From NCBI GenBank assembly GCA_037501455.1, contig CM074856.1:96152001-96216000 (forward strand): a stretch of DNA of 64,000 nt. The letters run 5' to 3'. The first letter of the stretch is position 1, and each line of letters begins with the position of its first letter. The stretch is from Lantana camara (lineage: Eukaryota > Streptophyta > Magnoliopsida > Lamiales > Verbenaceae). The translations under genes were made by a program, and so were the position numbers. This document shows positions 45,963 through 58,927 of the stretch, piece by piece. Below the pieces are notes generated by a model. The model saw nothing but the letters and a program-made list of their open reading frames with translations. It did no database searches and was not told where the DNA came from.

Positions 45963-48271
45963 TCGACTGAGTGAAGGGGCTAAAGCACACCCACACACAT
46001 AAATAAGTATAGAGCATAACAATTACAAAAGGGATGGTTATGAATCGAGCTAGGGTTTTGCATACCAAATCATTTCAAAACTTAACATATAATACATAAG
46101 GAAATCCTATCTTGATTCATAACCCATCAATACAAACATAAACATACGTCCGACGAGTTCGGACCTCAACCAACTCCACATAACATAACATAAAATACGT
46201 AAATCACAAATACCAATCCATCCCCACATCGACGGTGTTTTGGGAATCAAACCCTCTCCACCTACAATACCATTACATACGGGGTAGCTAACCCACACTA
46301 TGCCTTCCCTGGTTATCCACCAAGGGCTCAAAGTACCACGCCTTCCCTACCTCCAAGAGTCGCGCCTGAATACTTCAAAGGGAATCATGCACAGGCCAAA
46401 CCCGATGACCCTTGTTGTCCCAGGATTCCTTACCCATCATTCCCGGGGCCCAACATACCAATTCATACCAACTTCCCATCTTTCAGGGCATACCTTGCTC
46501 ATACCAAACATAAACGTACAAAAGAGTTCAAAATATAATGTTACGTATGCTCATACTTATACCATTTTCATAAATCCGAAGCGTATTCATAAAATCATAC
46601 TCATAGCTTAAACATTCACATTTACTATATAATAAGTATATAGTCGTATGAAGTGTGAGAAATCAATACATAAAAACCATAGGATTGATCGCTAAAAGAA
46701 AACTTTCGAAACCTCACCTCGAAGCAAAAGAGAGAGAGAGTGGAGACCGGGCCAAAATAAGCGACAAACACCTAAACCCCGGGTTCGTTGGATTTTGGAA
46801 GAGGCTCTGAAACACAAGAACACAACACCCGAGACTTAGACTCAAATATGTACCAAGTAGATGCCCGACAATGCTCATGAGTGTAAGATATGCATATGAA
46901 GTGCAAGAATGTAACACTTAAGTTATTCAAGATCATAACTCGCAAACAACATATCAAATCAAGCCATAATTCCAGTACGGAGCTCATAACACATAATTCA
47001 ACATATATACGAGGCATATATAACATATACTAGGTAAGGAAACTAGTATACAAAGTAAGAAAGCAAGCAAACATCACACAGACACACAACAGAGGGGCTA
47101 ACGGGCATTCACAAATGCCCCAACGGCCGTTACCTAGGTCAGAGTCTCTGACCTAGAACTAATGACCTTTACCCCCTGTGTAAACACAAGGGGATAACAC
47201 CTCTTACTAGGGTCAGGGGCCAAGGGTGGTAGGAGTGACGACCGTTACCCCTCGGAGTGAGCATTTACCCTAAAGGGCATTAATGCCTTCGGGGCTGGAA
47301 TGCGTGCAATTTCCAGCCCTAAACACCCTTGAAACACACTCCAAAACTCCAAAACACTCAAGGAAACATATAAAGGCATGCTAAGGCTCCAAAGACACAA
47401 CAATTCATTCATAAAAACTCCACAAAATCGAACCACAAACGAGTATGTATAGATAGCATAGCTAGCGTTCAGGTTTAGGCATGAAATGAAATCAAATTCT
47501 TGCAAGAACTTACATGTATATTAATGGTAACTCAACAACCTGACTTCTAACATTAAATAAGACTACATATATGTAATTAATACTCTATCATGGTCATCAT
47601 ATCAAGCTCCAAATCAACAAATATGTAAGAGATGCATATATCCTTCAAAACATCAAATAACCTAACTATTCACCATGTATATCAAATCCAACCATCTCTA
47701 ACATATGAGCATTCTTCAAGGAGTGCCTAATGATCACAAGATCAAGGAGAACAAGAATCTTAGCTTACCTTAAGAGATTGAGCAAGAAATAGATCAAACT
47801 TGAGCTTAAGGGTTAGCAAAAATGGAGGTTTCTTCTTGGGTTCCTTCTTCTTCCTCTTTCCTTCACTCTTTGGTTCGAACTTACTCACAAGGGAGAGAGA
47901 AAGAGTTGAGTTTGGCTTGAAAAGTCAAGGGAGAGGACAAAGGAAATGAGTACCCTAGTCTCCAAGTGGTCATAGGTTGGTTATAGGTACGTAGGGTCAA
48001 AATCTACATCGTCGGGGGTCGAAAAGGCATAGAAAAAGGACAAGGCTTGTTCCATTAGCTCCGAATCGTCGATTTGAGTCCAATGGCAAAGACGGAACTC
48101 AAATCTAAGTTCTCGAGCTCAAGTTATGAATTAATGACTCAAGAATAGTCAATTTGCAAAATGCCCCCAAAGTTTAAACAAAAGAGCAATTGAGTCCTCT
48201 AAAGATCAATCAAGTCCAAAACAAGTTTAAAACATACAATTGAGTCCTTAAATAAAAAATGTCACATAATT
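45963..48271 (-). repeat. Minus-strand LTR, right part (continues 37834-38274)
   Basis: It resumes at tcgactgagtgaaggggc. It holds the CCCGGGGCCC block (about 46441), the GTGAGG donor (reverse complement at about 46714) and a TTTCAG-type acceptor (about 46809). A donor-like TTAAG/GTAAG lies at about 47770. Palindromes lie at 47095-47260. The U3 end is missing where the next LTR starts at 48272. 46806-48271 is a diverged copy of 51308-52740. Confidence 0.7.
47095..47260. repeat. Palindrome cluster, GGTAAC arms (LTR 37834-48271)
   Basis: It includes caacggccgttacc (47121-47134) and an odd palindrome with arm CTAGGTCAGAG around 47134-47156. Degraded gttaac/gttacc types follow towards 47250. The homologous cluster is at 51590-51717. 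Confidence 0.75.
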
Positions 48272-51200
48272 CATGTAGCACCCCGGAGCGAAGGGCACAA
48301 CATCCCCCGAAACATAGCCCGACACGTGTAATGAAATGGGAACTCTGCACACGCACCAAGCTACAGTGAAAGGGTGACAAACAAAATCTCTCCTAGGCTA
48401 GGCGGTCTAGACCGTAAAACATAGTGCCTAATAAAAACAAATATCAAACGCGGAAGGACCAGGAATCAAACTACAAATATACATGCTTTCATATTAGAGA
48501 TACAATAAACAATTATACGTGCGTCTACCAAGAATATAATAGAGCAACTGATACATGCCTTACCCATCTCGGGCCAAATAAATCATACAAGTCCTCATAA
48601 TTCGAATTTAGAAGCGTAATCTTATACATATTTATACATAGTAGCAAAACTGAAAAGTAAAGATTCAATGTGTAAAGACTCTCCTACAAAACTCGAACAA
48701 CCCAAAGTAAAAAGACCATTGCCTAGCACATACTGAAGACCTGTACTAGAAACTTAAGATACAAAAAGGGGGAAAAGAAAACAAGGAGAAGGGGTCATTC
48801 CTAAAGACTGGTGAGGGGGCTAACACACGCACACGTACATATACGTAAGAGTAAAGCATATTCAAAATTAAAGTGTTCATGAACCAGGGTGTGGTTCGTG
48901 ATAATATATATAAAGAAAAAGGTTTAAGGCCGCAGGCCAAAATCAACCAATTTTAGAAGTTAGAAATCCACTCCCGTTTCACAAACCATAAGCGAAAGCA
49001 AAACATACTAACTCGGCGAGTACGATTTTCCAACCCACCTACTTCAAATTCATAAGCAAAATACAAAGGCAAAGCAAAGCGCAAAATCAATCCAACCTTC
49101 CCTGGTTGGGGAAGAGAGGCGAGACCCCTCAATCCCGGCCCTCGGTAAACATATGAGCGGGGGGATCCTACCCACCCCTTCTGCGATATTCCACGCCAGT
49201 TCAAGGAGACCCGCCTTCCCCTGGACCTCCCGAGGTTGGGCTAGGTCTCCCTTTTGTGGAGTTGTGCTGATGAGAGAGCTCGGCAACCCCACGGCCGACC
49301 CGAGATCACATAACACTTCTCCGGGGCCCAAGGCAAAGTGCAAAATGCATATACATAAACTTATCTTTCAAAGTCCAAACTCGCTAGTACAAAACACACA
49401 CCAACACTTTTTCAAAAACAAACAAACGAAAACGTAGCTTATATATATATAAAAGCGTTTTCAAAAGATCCATAACAAACGGGCCAATTCCCACAAAATA
49501 CGTATCAAACACGTATCTATATATATATAAGTCGCATGCGGGCTTAAAATTCATGTAGGGTTATAGGTCATATTAACTAAAATAAAGAAAACCTCACCTT
49601 ATCAACCAAACCGAACGAGACGAACCCAAAACACCTCTAAGAGAGGTCCTCGTCACCCACGGGATGAACCTAAGGACAAAAGAAAGAACAAACGATGAAC
49701 TTAGACTCAATATAAACCAATTAGATGCTCGGCTAATGCATGTAGATGCATATGATGCAATGCAAATCACATGAGTTCAAACTTAGACATATCGAAGCAA
49801 TTAGCATGCTATCATAACAACGACACACGAATTAAACCCATAACATGCCAAATAAACTCAGAACACATCATATTGTAACATATCATAAGCATTCATAAGT
49901 TTAAAACACCTAAGGAAGACAACGGATACAAGAAAGTAACAAGAGTTAGCATATAGAGCCTTTAAGTTCATATACGTATTCATGAGTCTAAATCATATAA
50001 CCGGCACATAATTCCACACATAACATTCTAAATAAGCACCTAATATACCACATTATATCATAATACATGCATCCCTAAGTTTCATTCACATAAACAAGGC
50101 AAAACATGTAAGGAGATATCACACGTTGCATTTAAAGGTCTATACACTTAAGTCACGTTTACACTTGTCAAATAAAGCCATAAAATTAAAATAAATAACA
50201 AAACATATTATATTAACACTTATTAACATGCTAGGATCATAATTGGGGTGGGAGAAATCAATTACATTCAAGTACAAAGCAAGAAAAACAAGTATTCATC
50301 ACATGATAACACAAACGAGTAAGAAAAGTGGCCCGGGAAAGCTACACGTGTAGCAGCCATTAAATGGATGCAACACCTAGGGACACGCCCGTGTCTCCCT
50401 TGCAGCACAAAGGGAGACATGGGTGTGTTCGAGGACAGAACCTCAGCCCCAAGGTGACACGGGGGTGTCACCTTCAAGACAAGAGGACCAACACGGGCGT
50501 GTCGCCGCCGCTGCTGCTGATCATCTTCTTCGTTCAAGCTGCAAAACATGGGAGAAAAAGGGGCAAAGCAGGGGGAACATCTCGTACACTCATATGCACA
50601 TAATCATGGATCAAATTCTCAAGAAAAACAACACAAAACCTCACGAAATCAGTCCTAAAACCGAACAGCAGCTAGGATGCAAAAAGAATGGAGTTCATGA
50701 TCATTTTCTTAAAGCTTTTCATGATGTGCAGCCATGGTGGTTCAAAGGACACTCAAGTACCACGAAATTCATGCATAATAATGAAGCAAGGAAGTCATTT
50801 AGATTACATATCACTCATCAATTCAACAAACAAAGCAAAGATGGTATGAATTCATTATAAAAGTGCATATGACCTAACTATTCATGGAGCTGTCCCAAAA
50901 CCTATTCAAACATGGATGAAAATGCAAAAATCATGAAGGAGTTATATGCAAAAATCTATCTCGGTTTGCAGCAGCTATTCTTCTTTCTCTCTTCATGTGG
51001 ATGAAATGAGAAGGGTTATGGTGAAAGAGCATTAAACCATGGTTACATAGGTTCAAACTCGGGTTAATTTGGTCAAAGAATGAAGGAGTTATATCAAAAA
51101 CCGTGAAAGGTGACTGTTTTGCATGTGAGGCTTGGTTCGAGCAAATTTCGGAGGTTCAAACGGGCTTAGAAAATTACAAAGTCAGGTTCCTTGGCTTCTA

Positions 51201-51295
51201 ATATTTGTTACGAGCCCGACACTTCTTCTAGAATTTGAATCTGAATTCCCGAGCTCCAGTTACGCCTTTCAGAACACAAGGTGCAATGGATGCCC
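48272..51295 (-). repeat. Minus-strand LTR related to 58928-63153, U3 end missing
   Basis: It starts TGTAGCACCCCGGAGCGAAG. Minus-strand signals: second acceptor plus CTAGGC (about 48722-48741), GTGAGG donor (about 49596) and TTAG acceptor with GTTCATCCCG (about 49666). The CTCCGGGGCCC block is at about 49319. Similarity to 58928-63153 runs to about 51295, then switches to a different LTR family. The first few hundred bases of U3 are missing. Confidence 0.65.
50341..50502. repeat. Palindrome cluster, GACAC arms (LTR 48272-51295)
   Basis: Members: gctacacgtgtagc (50341-50354, perfect, different core), gacacgcccgtgtc (50382-50395), gagacatgggtgtgtt (50413-50428), ggtgacacgggggtgtcacc (50453-50472) and acacgggcgtgt (50491-50502). 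Confidence 0.88.
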
Positions 51296-51307
51296 GGGAT
51301 CAGAATT

Positions 51308-52969
51308 CCGGAGACTTACACTCAAATATGTACAAAATAGATGCCCGACAATGCTCATGAGTGCAAGGTATACATATGAAGTGTAAGAATGCAACACTTA
51401 GGTCATTCGAGATCATAACTCGCAAAAAACGTATTAAATCAAGCCATAATTCCAGTACGGAGCTCATAACACATAATTCAACATGTATACGAGGCATATA
51501 TAACATATACAAGGCAAGGGAACGAGTATACAAAGCAAGAAAGCAAGCAAACATCACACAAACACACATCACCCGCACAAACGCCCCAACGGCCGTTACC
51601 TAGGTCAGAAACTCTGACCTAGGACTAACGACCATTACCCCTGTCTACAAACAAGGGGATAACACCTGTTACTAGGGTCAGGGGCCAAGGGTGGTAGGGG
51701 TAACGGCCATTACCCCTCGGAGTGAGCATTTTCCCTAATGGGCGTTAATGCTTCCTGGGCTGAAATGGGTTCAATTTCCATCCCTAAACCCCCTTGAAAC
51801 ACACTCCAAAACTCCATAACACTCAAGGCAACATATAAAAGGCATTCTAAGGCTCCAAACACACAATAATTCATTCATAAAAACTCCACAAAATCGAGCC
51901 ACAAACGAGTATGTATAAAGAGCATAGCTAAGGTTCAAGTTTAGGCATGAAATGAAATCAAATTCTTGCAAGAACTTACATGCGTATTAATGGCAGCTCA
52001 ACAACCTAACTTCTAACATTAAATAAGACTAAAGATATACAATTAATACTCCATCATGCTCATCATATCAAGCTCCAAATCAACAAATAGGCAAGCGATG
52101 CATATATCCTTCAAAACCTCAAATAACCTAACTATTCACCATGCATATCAAATCCAACCATTTCTAACATATGAGCATGCTTCAAGGAGTGCATAATGAT
52201 CACAAGATCAAGGAGAACAAGAATCTTGGCTTACCTTAAGAGATTGAGCAAGAAATAGTCAAACTTGAGCTTAAGGGGTGTCAAAAATGGAGGTTTCTTC
52301 TTGGGTTGCTTCTTCTTCCTTTTTCTTTCACTCTTTGGTTCAATCTCAGGCACAAGGGAGAGAGAAAGAGCTGAGTTTGGCTTGAAAAGTCAAGGGGGAG
52401 GAAAAAGGAAATGAGTACCCTAGTCTCCAAATGGTCATAGGTTCGTTATAGGTATGTAGGGTCAAAATCTGCATCGTTGGGGTTCGAAACGACATCGAAA
52501 AAGGACAAGGCTTGTTGTATTGGCTCTGAATCGTCGATTTGAGTCCAATGGAAAAGACGAAACTCGAATCTAAGTTATCGAGCTCAAGTTACGAATTAAT
52601 GACTCAAGGAATGGCCAATTTGCAAAATGGCCCCAAAGTTTAAACAAAAGAGCAATGGAGTCCTCTAAAGATCAATCAAGTCTAAAACAAGTTTAAAACA
52701 GACAATTGAGTCATTAAATCAAAAACGTCACATAATTCACGAAGTTAGCATGCTTGGGATTCGAATGGGAAATTCAAAACTTACACATATAGCAAAAATT
52801 TATAACATAGGTTCATATAAAGCAAATCCGTATCAAATAGTTCAAATATTCATATAAGAAAAGAATAAAGGGAATATAAATGCATCAAGTGACATGAAAA
52901 TAATTGAAATTATGAAATTAAACTCACACGTGGTACAAACCAATAAGTGCGGTCTAATGGGGTGTCACA
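51308..52969 (-). repeat. 3' LTR part next to the chromovirus pol
   Basis: On the minus strand the LTR starts at 52969 with TGTGACACCCC beside the polypurine tract. It matches 46806-48271 (roughly 90% by eye) down to 51308, where it joins LTR sequence of another type. Palindromes at 51590-51717 include ggggtaacggccattacccc. A donor-like site (cttaccttaag, reverse complement) is at about 52232. Confidence 0.75.
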
Positions 52970-55900
52970 ACCTCCCCCCCTTCAGAGAACCTGGCCCCTA
53001 GGTTCGCCTCTGCACTGAACAACTCCGGGTACAAACTTCTCATATTCTCCTCGGTCTCCCAAGTAGACTCTTTGGATTTCTGATCTCTCCAAAGAGCTCT
53101 GACCAAGGGGATCTGCCAGTTCCTTAACTCTTGCATCTTCCGGTCCTGAAGTGCAACCGGGTGCTTTACTATCGTCAAGTCTGGTTCTAGCTGTACCTCT
53201 TCAATAGGGAGAACGGTTGCCTTGTCGAGATAGTACTTGGGGAGCTGAGACACGTGAAACACGTTGTGTATCCCGGTCAAACTTGGCGGTAGGTCCAACC
53301 TATACGCCATCTCACCAATCCATTCAAGGATCTCAAAATGCTCGAGGTATCGTGGATTGAGCTTTCCACCTTTACCTATTCGAGTGAAGCCCTTTCTAGG
53401 AGATGCTTTTAAAAAGACTCTGTCTCCAACTTCGAACTCCAAAGGCCTTCTCCTTTTATCGGCATAGCTATTTTGACGAGCTTGAGCTGCTTTCATCCGT
53501 TAACAGATTTGCTGAACCTTCTCAATTGTAGGAGCAATCTTTTCCTTAGGCTCTGCTCTCTTGAGCTTATGTTCTTCTGTCCACCTCCAATCTTCAATAT
53601 CCCAAAGCAGAGGAGCCTCGTACAGAGCCATCTTAATCGAAGTCTGATAACTATTGTTGTAAGCAAACTCAACCAATGGTAGGTGCTCGTCCCACTTATC
53701 TTGAAAGTCCAAAGCACACGCTCTAAGCATATCCTCGAGATACTGAATTAACCTCTCAGATTGTCCGTCCGTCTGAGGATGCAAAGCAGTGCTAAACTTG
53801 AGTCGGGTGCCCAAACACTTCTAAAGATTCTGCCAAAAGATTAAAGTGAACCTCGGATCTCGGTCCGAAACTGTACTAGCCGAAACTCCATGTAACCTGA
53901 CGATCTCTCTGCAGTATAACTCGGCTAGTTTTGGTACCTTGTTGGACATCCGAACCTTGAGAAAATGGGCTGACTTGCTAAATCTGTCAACAATCACCCA
54001 TATTCCATCAAACTTTCCTTTAACTCTAGGCAAGCCGGACACGAAGTCCATTGTCACTTGCTCCCACTTCCATTCGGGAATAGGAAGTGGTTGGAGAGTT
54101 CCTCCCGGTTTCTGGTGCTCTGCCTTCACCCTTTGACATGTTAGACATTGCTTCATGAAGTTCGCGACATCCCTCTTCATGCCACTCCATCAGAATTGCT
54201 GTCTCAAATCCCGATACATCCTGGTACCTCCCGGATGGATAAAGTACCTTGAGCGATGTGCCTCCTCAAGTATAAGCCTCTTGAGCTCTTATGGGACACA
54301 TACTCTCGCTTCAAACCTCAACAAACCCGAATCATCTAAATTGAACTTGGAATTTGGATCAACTCTTGATCGGGCAACCAACTTCTGAATCTCTGCATCT
54401 GAAGCTTAAGCTTCCAACAACTGCTATTTCAAATCCGACTTAATGGTGAGATTAGCCAACCAAGTCCCTGACGCTAGAATCTCTGAACCCTAACTCGAAG
54501 AACTAGCTTCCAAATTAGCCACACTCGCCTTTCTGCTTCAAGGCATCGGCTACCACATTAGCCTTACCGGGGTGGTACTGGATTGTACAGTCATAATCCT
54601 CGAGAAACTCCACCCAACGCCTCTGTCTCACATTCAAATCCTTCTGAGAAAATAGATACTTGAGGTTTTGATGATGGGTAAACACCTCGATAGTTACACC
54701 GTAAAGATAGTGTCGCCACTTTAACAAAGCAAACACAACGGCAACCAACTCAAGGTTGTGGGTAGGGTAATTGTTCTTATGATCCTTCAACTTCCTCAAA
54801 GCATAAGCTACCACTCTACCATTCTGCATTAACACACAACCGAGGCCTTCCTTGGAAGCATCTGTATACACTGCATAACCCTCGGTGCCCTCGGGTAGGG
54901 TAAGAGTCGGTGCTATAGTCAATCTCACCTCCAAAGTCTGAAAACTGGCCTCACACTTGTCATCCCATTCAAACCGTACATCCTTTTTTGTCAACCGGGT
55001 CAACGGGGTGGCAATCTTAAAGAAGTCCTTAACGAACCTGCTATAGTACCCTACTAGCCTAAGAAAACTTTTGATCTTTGAGGCATTTCTCGGTCTCTCC
55101 CAATAAAGCATTGACACAATCTTGGATGTATCAACTTCAAATCCGTTGCCTGAAATGATACGGCTAGGAATATAACTCTGTCGATCAAAACTCACACTTG
55201 CTGAACTTATCATACAACTTATGTTCTCTTAGAGTTTCCAAGACAATCCAGAGATGCTGTGCATGCTCTTCAGCGGACTTCGAATACACTAGAATGTCGT
55301 CTATAAAGATCACCACGAACTTGTCAAGAAATGGCCTTAACGCTCGGTGTATCATGTCCATAAACACAGCTGGGGCATTCGTTAACCCGAACGGCATCAC
55401 AATGAACTCAAAATGCCTATACCGAGTATTGAACCTCGGTCTTCGAGATATCCTCCTCCCTGATACGTAGCTGATAATAACCCTGTCTTAAATCTAACTT
55501 GGAGTAAACCTTAGAACCCTGCAGAATATCGAATAATTCCCCAATGTGAGGCAAAGGAAATTTGTTCTTTACGGTCATCCTGTTTAACTCGCGGTAATCG
55601 ATGCACATCCGTAACGTTCCATCGTTCTTCTTTACAAACAAAATGGTAGCACCCCACGGAGAAGTGCTTGGACGGATGTACTCGCAAGCTAGAAGCTCAT
55701 TAAGCTGCGCCTTCAACTCCTTTAACTCAGTAGGAGCCATCCTATAGGGAGTCTTCGAGAAAGGCTCTGCTCCGGGATAGAGGTCTATTACGAACTCGAT
55801 GTCCCTATCGGGCGGTAGAGAGCCCAACATCTTAGGGAATACATCGACATACCCTTGCACAACCTCCGTCTCCTCAAGTTTAGCCTGATCCTTAGGTTTG

Positions 55901-56599
55901 TTCAAGAGATAGGCTACAAAACCTGTTGCACCGTCCTGGGCCAGTTCACTCACCTAAAAAAACGAAACAAATGGGCTGGACTTGATCCTCTTGCCTATGA
56001 AAACCACTGACCCCAAAGACTCCTTCTTCCCACGGCAATCCATCAAAGCTCCATGGTCAAACAACCAGTCCATACCAAGAATCACCCCGTATCTCTGCAT
56101 AGGTATCTCAACCAACTCGGCAAGGGAAACTCGACCCTCAAAGCTCACTAGACAGTCCTGGTACACTCTAGAAGTCACCAAATAGCCCCCAAGGGGAGAA
56201 CTAACCACATAATCATGCCCAGATAAAGAGATAGGCAAGGCAAAGAAGAAGCAACATCCCGAGAAATGAAAGAATGAGTTGACCCGGGATCAGACAATGC
56301 ATGCAATGTAGTGCCATGAATGCTAATGGTACCCTCAATCACGACATTTGGATCAATTTTGACCTTTTCCTCTTCTTCACCACCAAGAGCATAAACCCGA
56401 GCTTGGATCACGGGCCTCTGATTATTTCCTTCGGCTTTCTTCTTCTGGCATGGCTCACCATATGGTCTGGTGCCCCACAAATGAAACACCTTTGGTAAAG
56501 TTTGAAGCAATTTTCCACCAGGTGATTGCCCTTACAATATGTGCATTAAACTTGGACCGGCGTCGGAAGTGCCAAAGGTTGGTTTTGTCCGGCGGGGCG
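52970..56599 (-). pseudogene. Chromovirus (Tekay/Del-like) gag-pol, decayed, 5' end cut by an LTR
   Basis: Minus-strand order from the right: gag C-terminus with a zinc-knuckle region (about 56540-56440); protease with ALSDPGSTHSFIS (about 56320), where the catalytic DSG has become DPG; RT with [13 protein letters not shown] (about 55480) and FIDDILVYS (about 55310); RNase H with [14 protein letters not shown] (about 54860); integrase with CLTCQRVKAEHQKP (about 54140), MDFVSGLPRV and SDRDPRF. The C-terminus (53496-52954) has VGDRVFLKASPRKG and a tail WRDQKSKESTWETEENMRSLYPELF-like (shortened), as in chromovirus chromodomains. At least four frame changes and several stops are present. A polypurine tract (52970-52983) precedes the 3' LTR. 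It is non-functional. Confidence 0.9.
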
Positions 56600-57824
56600 T
56601 GTAACATCCCGATCATCCGGATCTACAGGTGTGCCTTTACGGGGTGTTATGTGTGCAATTTATTTATTTATTTATGCCGTCGTATTACTTTTTATTATTT
56701 AAGTATTTACTTCGAATTTCTTGAGTATTTGCTTTCTTGAGTTCTTTGCACGTTTATGTGCTTTTGTTTGAGTTTTGCCCTCTATATGCTCGAATTTGAT
56801 TCTGATTTTTGTGAATTCTTGATATACGTGAACTATGTGAGTTATGTACTTATTAGCATGCTCGTTTTGTGGTTTTGGATTCGTTTGTTTGAGCTTTGTG
56901 CTCGTTTTGTTTTCTTCGGAACCTAGAGGACGGTTAAAGGGCATTTAGCGCACCTCGGGTTTCGGGCTGCGAATCTTGAGCTAGGGAATTCAGATTCGAA
57001 TTCCGGAAGAGATGTTGGACTCATCATGAGATTTGAAAGATTTAGAGCCTAACCTCACACTTTTATAAGTCCTTTTAGACCTCCGAAAAATGAACGGAAC
57101 GAGCACTTGTGACAATAAGGACCCCTTTTGTTGACTAGTCTCACTTGTGGGACCCCAATTAACCCCAATTAAGCCGTAACTTTGACTTATATGCACCTAA
57201 CTCAGCTCTAAACCTCTCCTATACCCCCCTATACCGAACCAACCCCAAAAAGAAGAGAGAAAAAGTTCCCCAACTTCAGCTCCAAAGAAGAGCAAGAGGA
57301 AGAAGGTGACACTATTCCAAATTTGAAGATTTTGCACTCATAGCTCCTTCATTTCTTATCAAATTCAAGAGGTAAGTATATTTTTGAGTCCTCCTTGATT
57401 ATGTGGTTCTTTTAAGTGTAATATCTTGAGCTATAGCCTTCGTTTTGCGTGAGTGTTGGCACATAAGGTGGATAGTAGTGTTTGGCAAGTTTGCTTGAAA
57501 TTGGAGTGATCTTGGATTGATTTTCTTGGAAGTTATGCATCCTAATTGGTCTTAAGACATCATATATTAAGTTTATGGTTGGAATTTGCATGAAAATTTG
57601 AGAAACTTTGGGATTCATTTTGAGTTTTTGAAGCTTTTAGATGAATATGCCCTCTTCACCCCTTTGCTTGAATTTTTGCATCTTTGAGCCATTATATGAC
57701 TTGGATTGCTTGGTTTATTACTTCCTATACTTGCCTTTACGTGTTATCTAAGTCCCTTGTTTGTTTGGTTTGAGTTTTGCAAGAAGTTGGAGTTTAGAAT
57801 TTGAAAATTTTGCCCCTGGACCAG

Positions 57825-57955
57825 ATCCACGGCCCTGGATTTTTGTGCTTTGTAAAAACCCACGACCGTGGATATGGGGACAGATTTCGGCAAGTTTCTT
57901 CCTTGAAATCCATGGCCGTGGATGTCCCCTTTGAGAAAAATCCACGGGCCTGGAT
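57825..57955. repeat. Palindrome cluster, ATCCAC arms (LTR 56600-63873)
   Basis: Four 16-bp dyads: atccacggccctggat (57825-57840), acccacgaccgtggat (57858-57873), atccatggccgtggat (57908-57923) and atccacgggcctggat (57940-57955). Intervals of 17-34 bp hold unrelated sequence. Confidence 0.95.
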
Positions 57956-58922
57956 TTCAGTGCAGAAACGTTTTGAGTTCCGAACTTCGTTTTCTTGTTT
58001 CGTTTTGTTTTCCTTTCATTTCCCCACCCTTTTTTCTTGTTCCTTACCTTGTTTACTAGTGTCTTATATGTTGTAGTTGTGTTGTGCTATGTGTTTTGTT
58101 GTTCTTTTCCAAGTTGTGGATTCATTTGTTTAGAAATGTGCAAGTTTTGCTCTCATTGCTACTTCGTTACGCTTATGGTAACTCATACGCATCATACGCA
58201 TTCATATGCATTTACCGAGCATCAATGTGGTTCATGTTAAGTGTAAGAGTACCCCTTGTTGTTTGTGTTGTTCAGAGGATCTTCCCATGGACGACAAGGT
58301 TGCCCCTTGAGTGCCCGGTTTACTCTCTTTTGTCTCCGCTACCCGTGTTAAGGTGAGGTTTTGTTTCTTTTAGTTATTTGAACTACAACCCCTATATGGT
58401 TTGAAGCCTCGCATGCAAATTACGTATATTATATTATAGATACGTGTATGATATATATGTTGTGGGCTTGTCCCGTTTGTTATAAGACTTTGAAAACACT
58501 TTGTATATGGATATAATCTATTTTGCCTTTTGTTTTGGAAAAGTTTGGTTAAGTGTGAGTGTGTAAGCGAGATATGTGGCTTTGAAAGATAAGCTTTGCT
58601 ATAAGTATGATTTTTGTGATAAGTTTTGGGCCCCGGAGAGTGGTATGGTAATCTCGGGACGGCCTTGGGGTCGCCGAGCTCTGCTATCAACTTTCTCCAT
58701 TTGAGAGTCTCACCCAACCTCGGGAGGTTTGGGGAAGGGTGTTTCTCTTGAGCCGACGGAGGTAACCGTCGAAGGTTTCAAGGTCGTGATTAAACCTTGT
58801 CTCTCGCGATTTTTGGATATCTAGGGTCGATCAACCCTTCTATCACCCGGTGTTAAGGTTAGACTTTGCTTTGTTTTGCTTTGTTACGCCTTTCTTTTAT
58901 GGAAGTTTGTATGTGTAACTCG

Positions 58923-58927
58923 TACTC
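58923..58927 (+). repeat. Target duplication TACTC (left)
   Basis: An exact copy lies at 63154-63158, bounding the solo LTR. Confidence 0.97.

Larger units (their letters stand above)
56600..58927 (+). repeat. 5' LTR of a plus-strand element, left part
   Basis: It starts TGTAACATCCCGATCATCC, inserted in the gag end of the minus-strand chromovirus. Sites: donor CAAGAG/GTAAGTAT at 57371/57372, acceptor TTGTTCAG ending 58275, mini-exon 58276-58352, GTGAGG donor at 58353, GGGCCCCGGAG block at 58628. It is interrupted at 58927 by a solo LTR and resumes at 63154; the joined LTR is about 3.04 kb. Confidence 0.88.
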
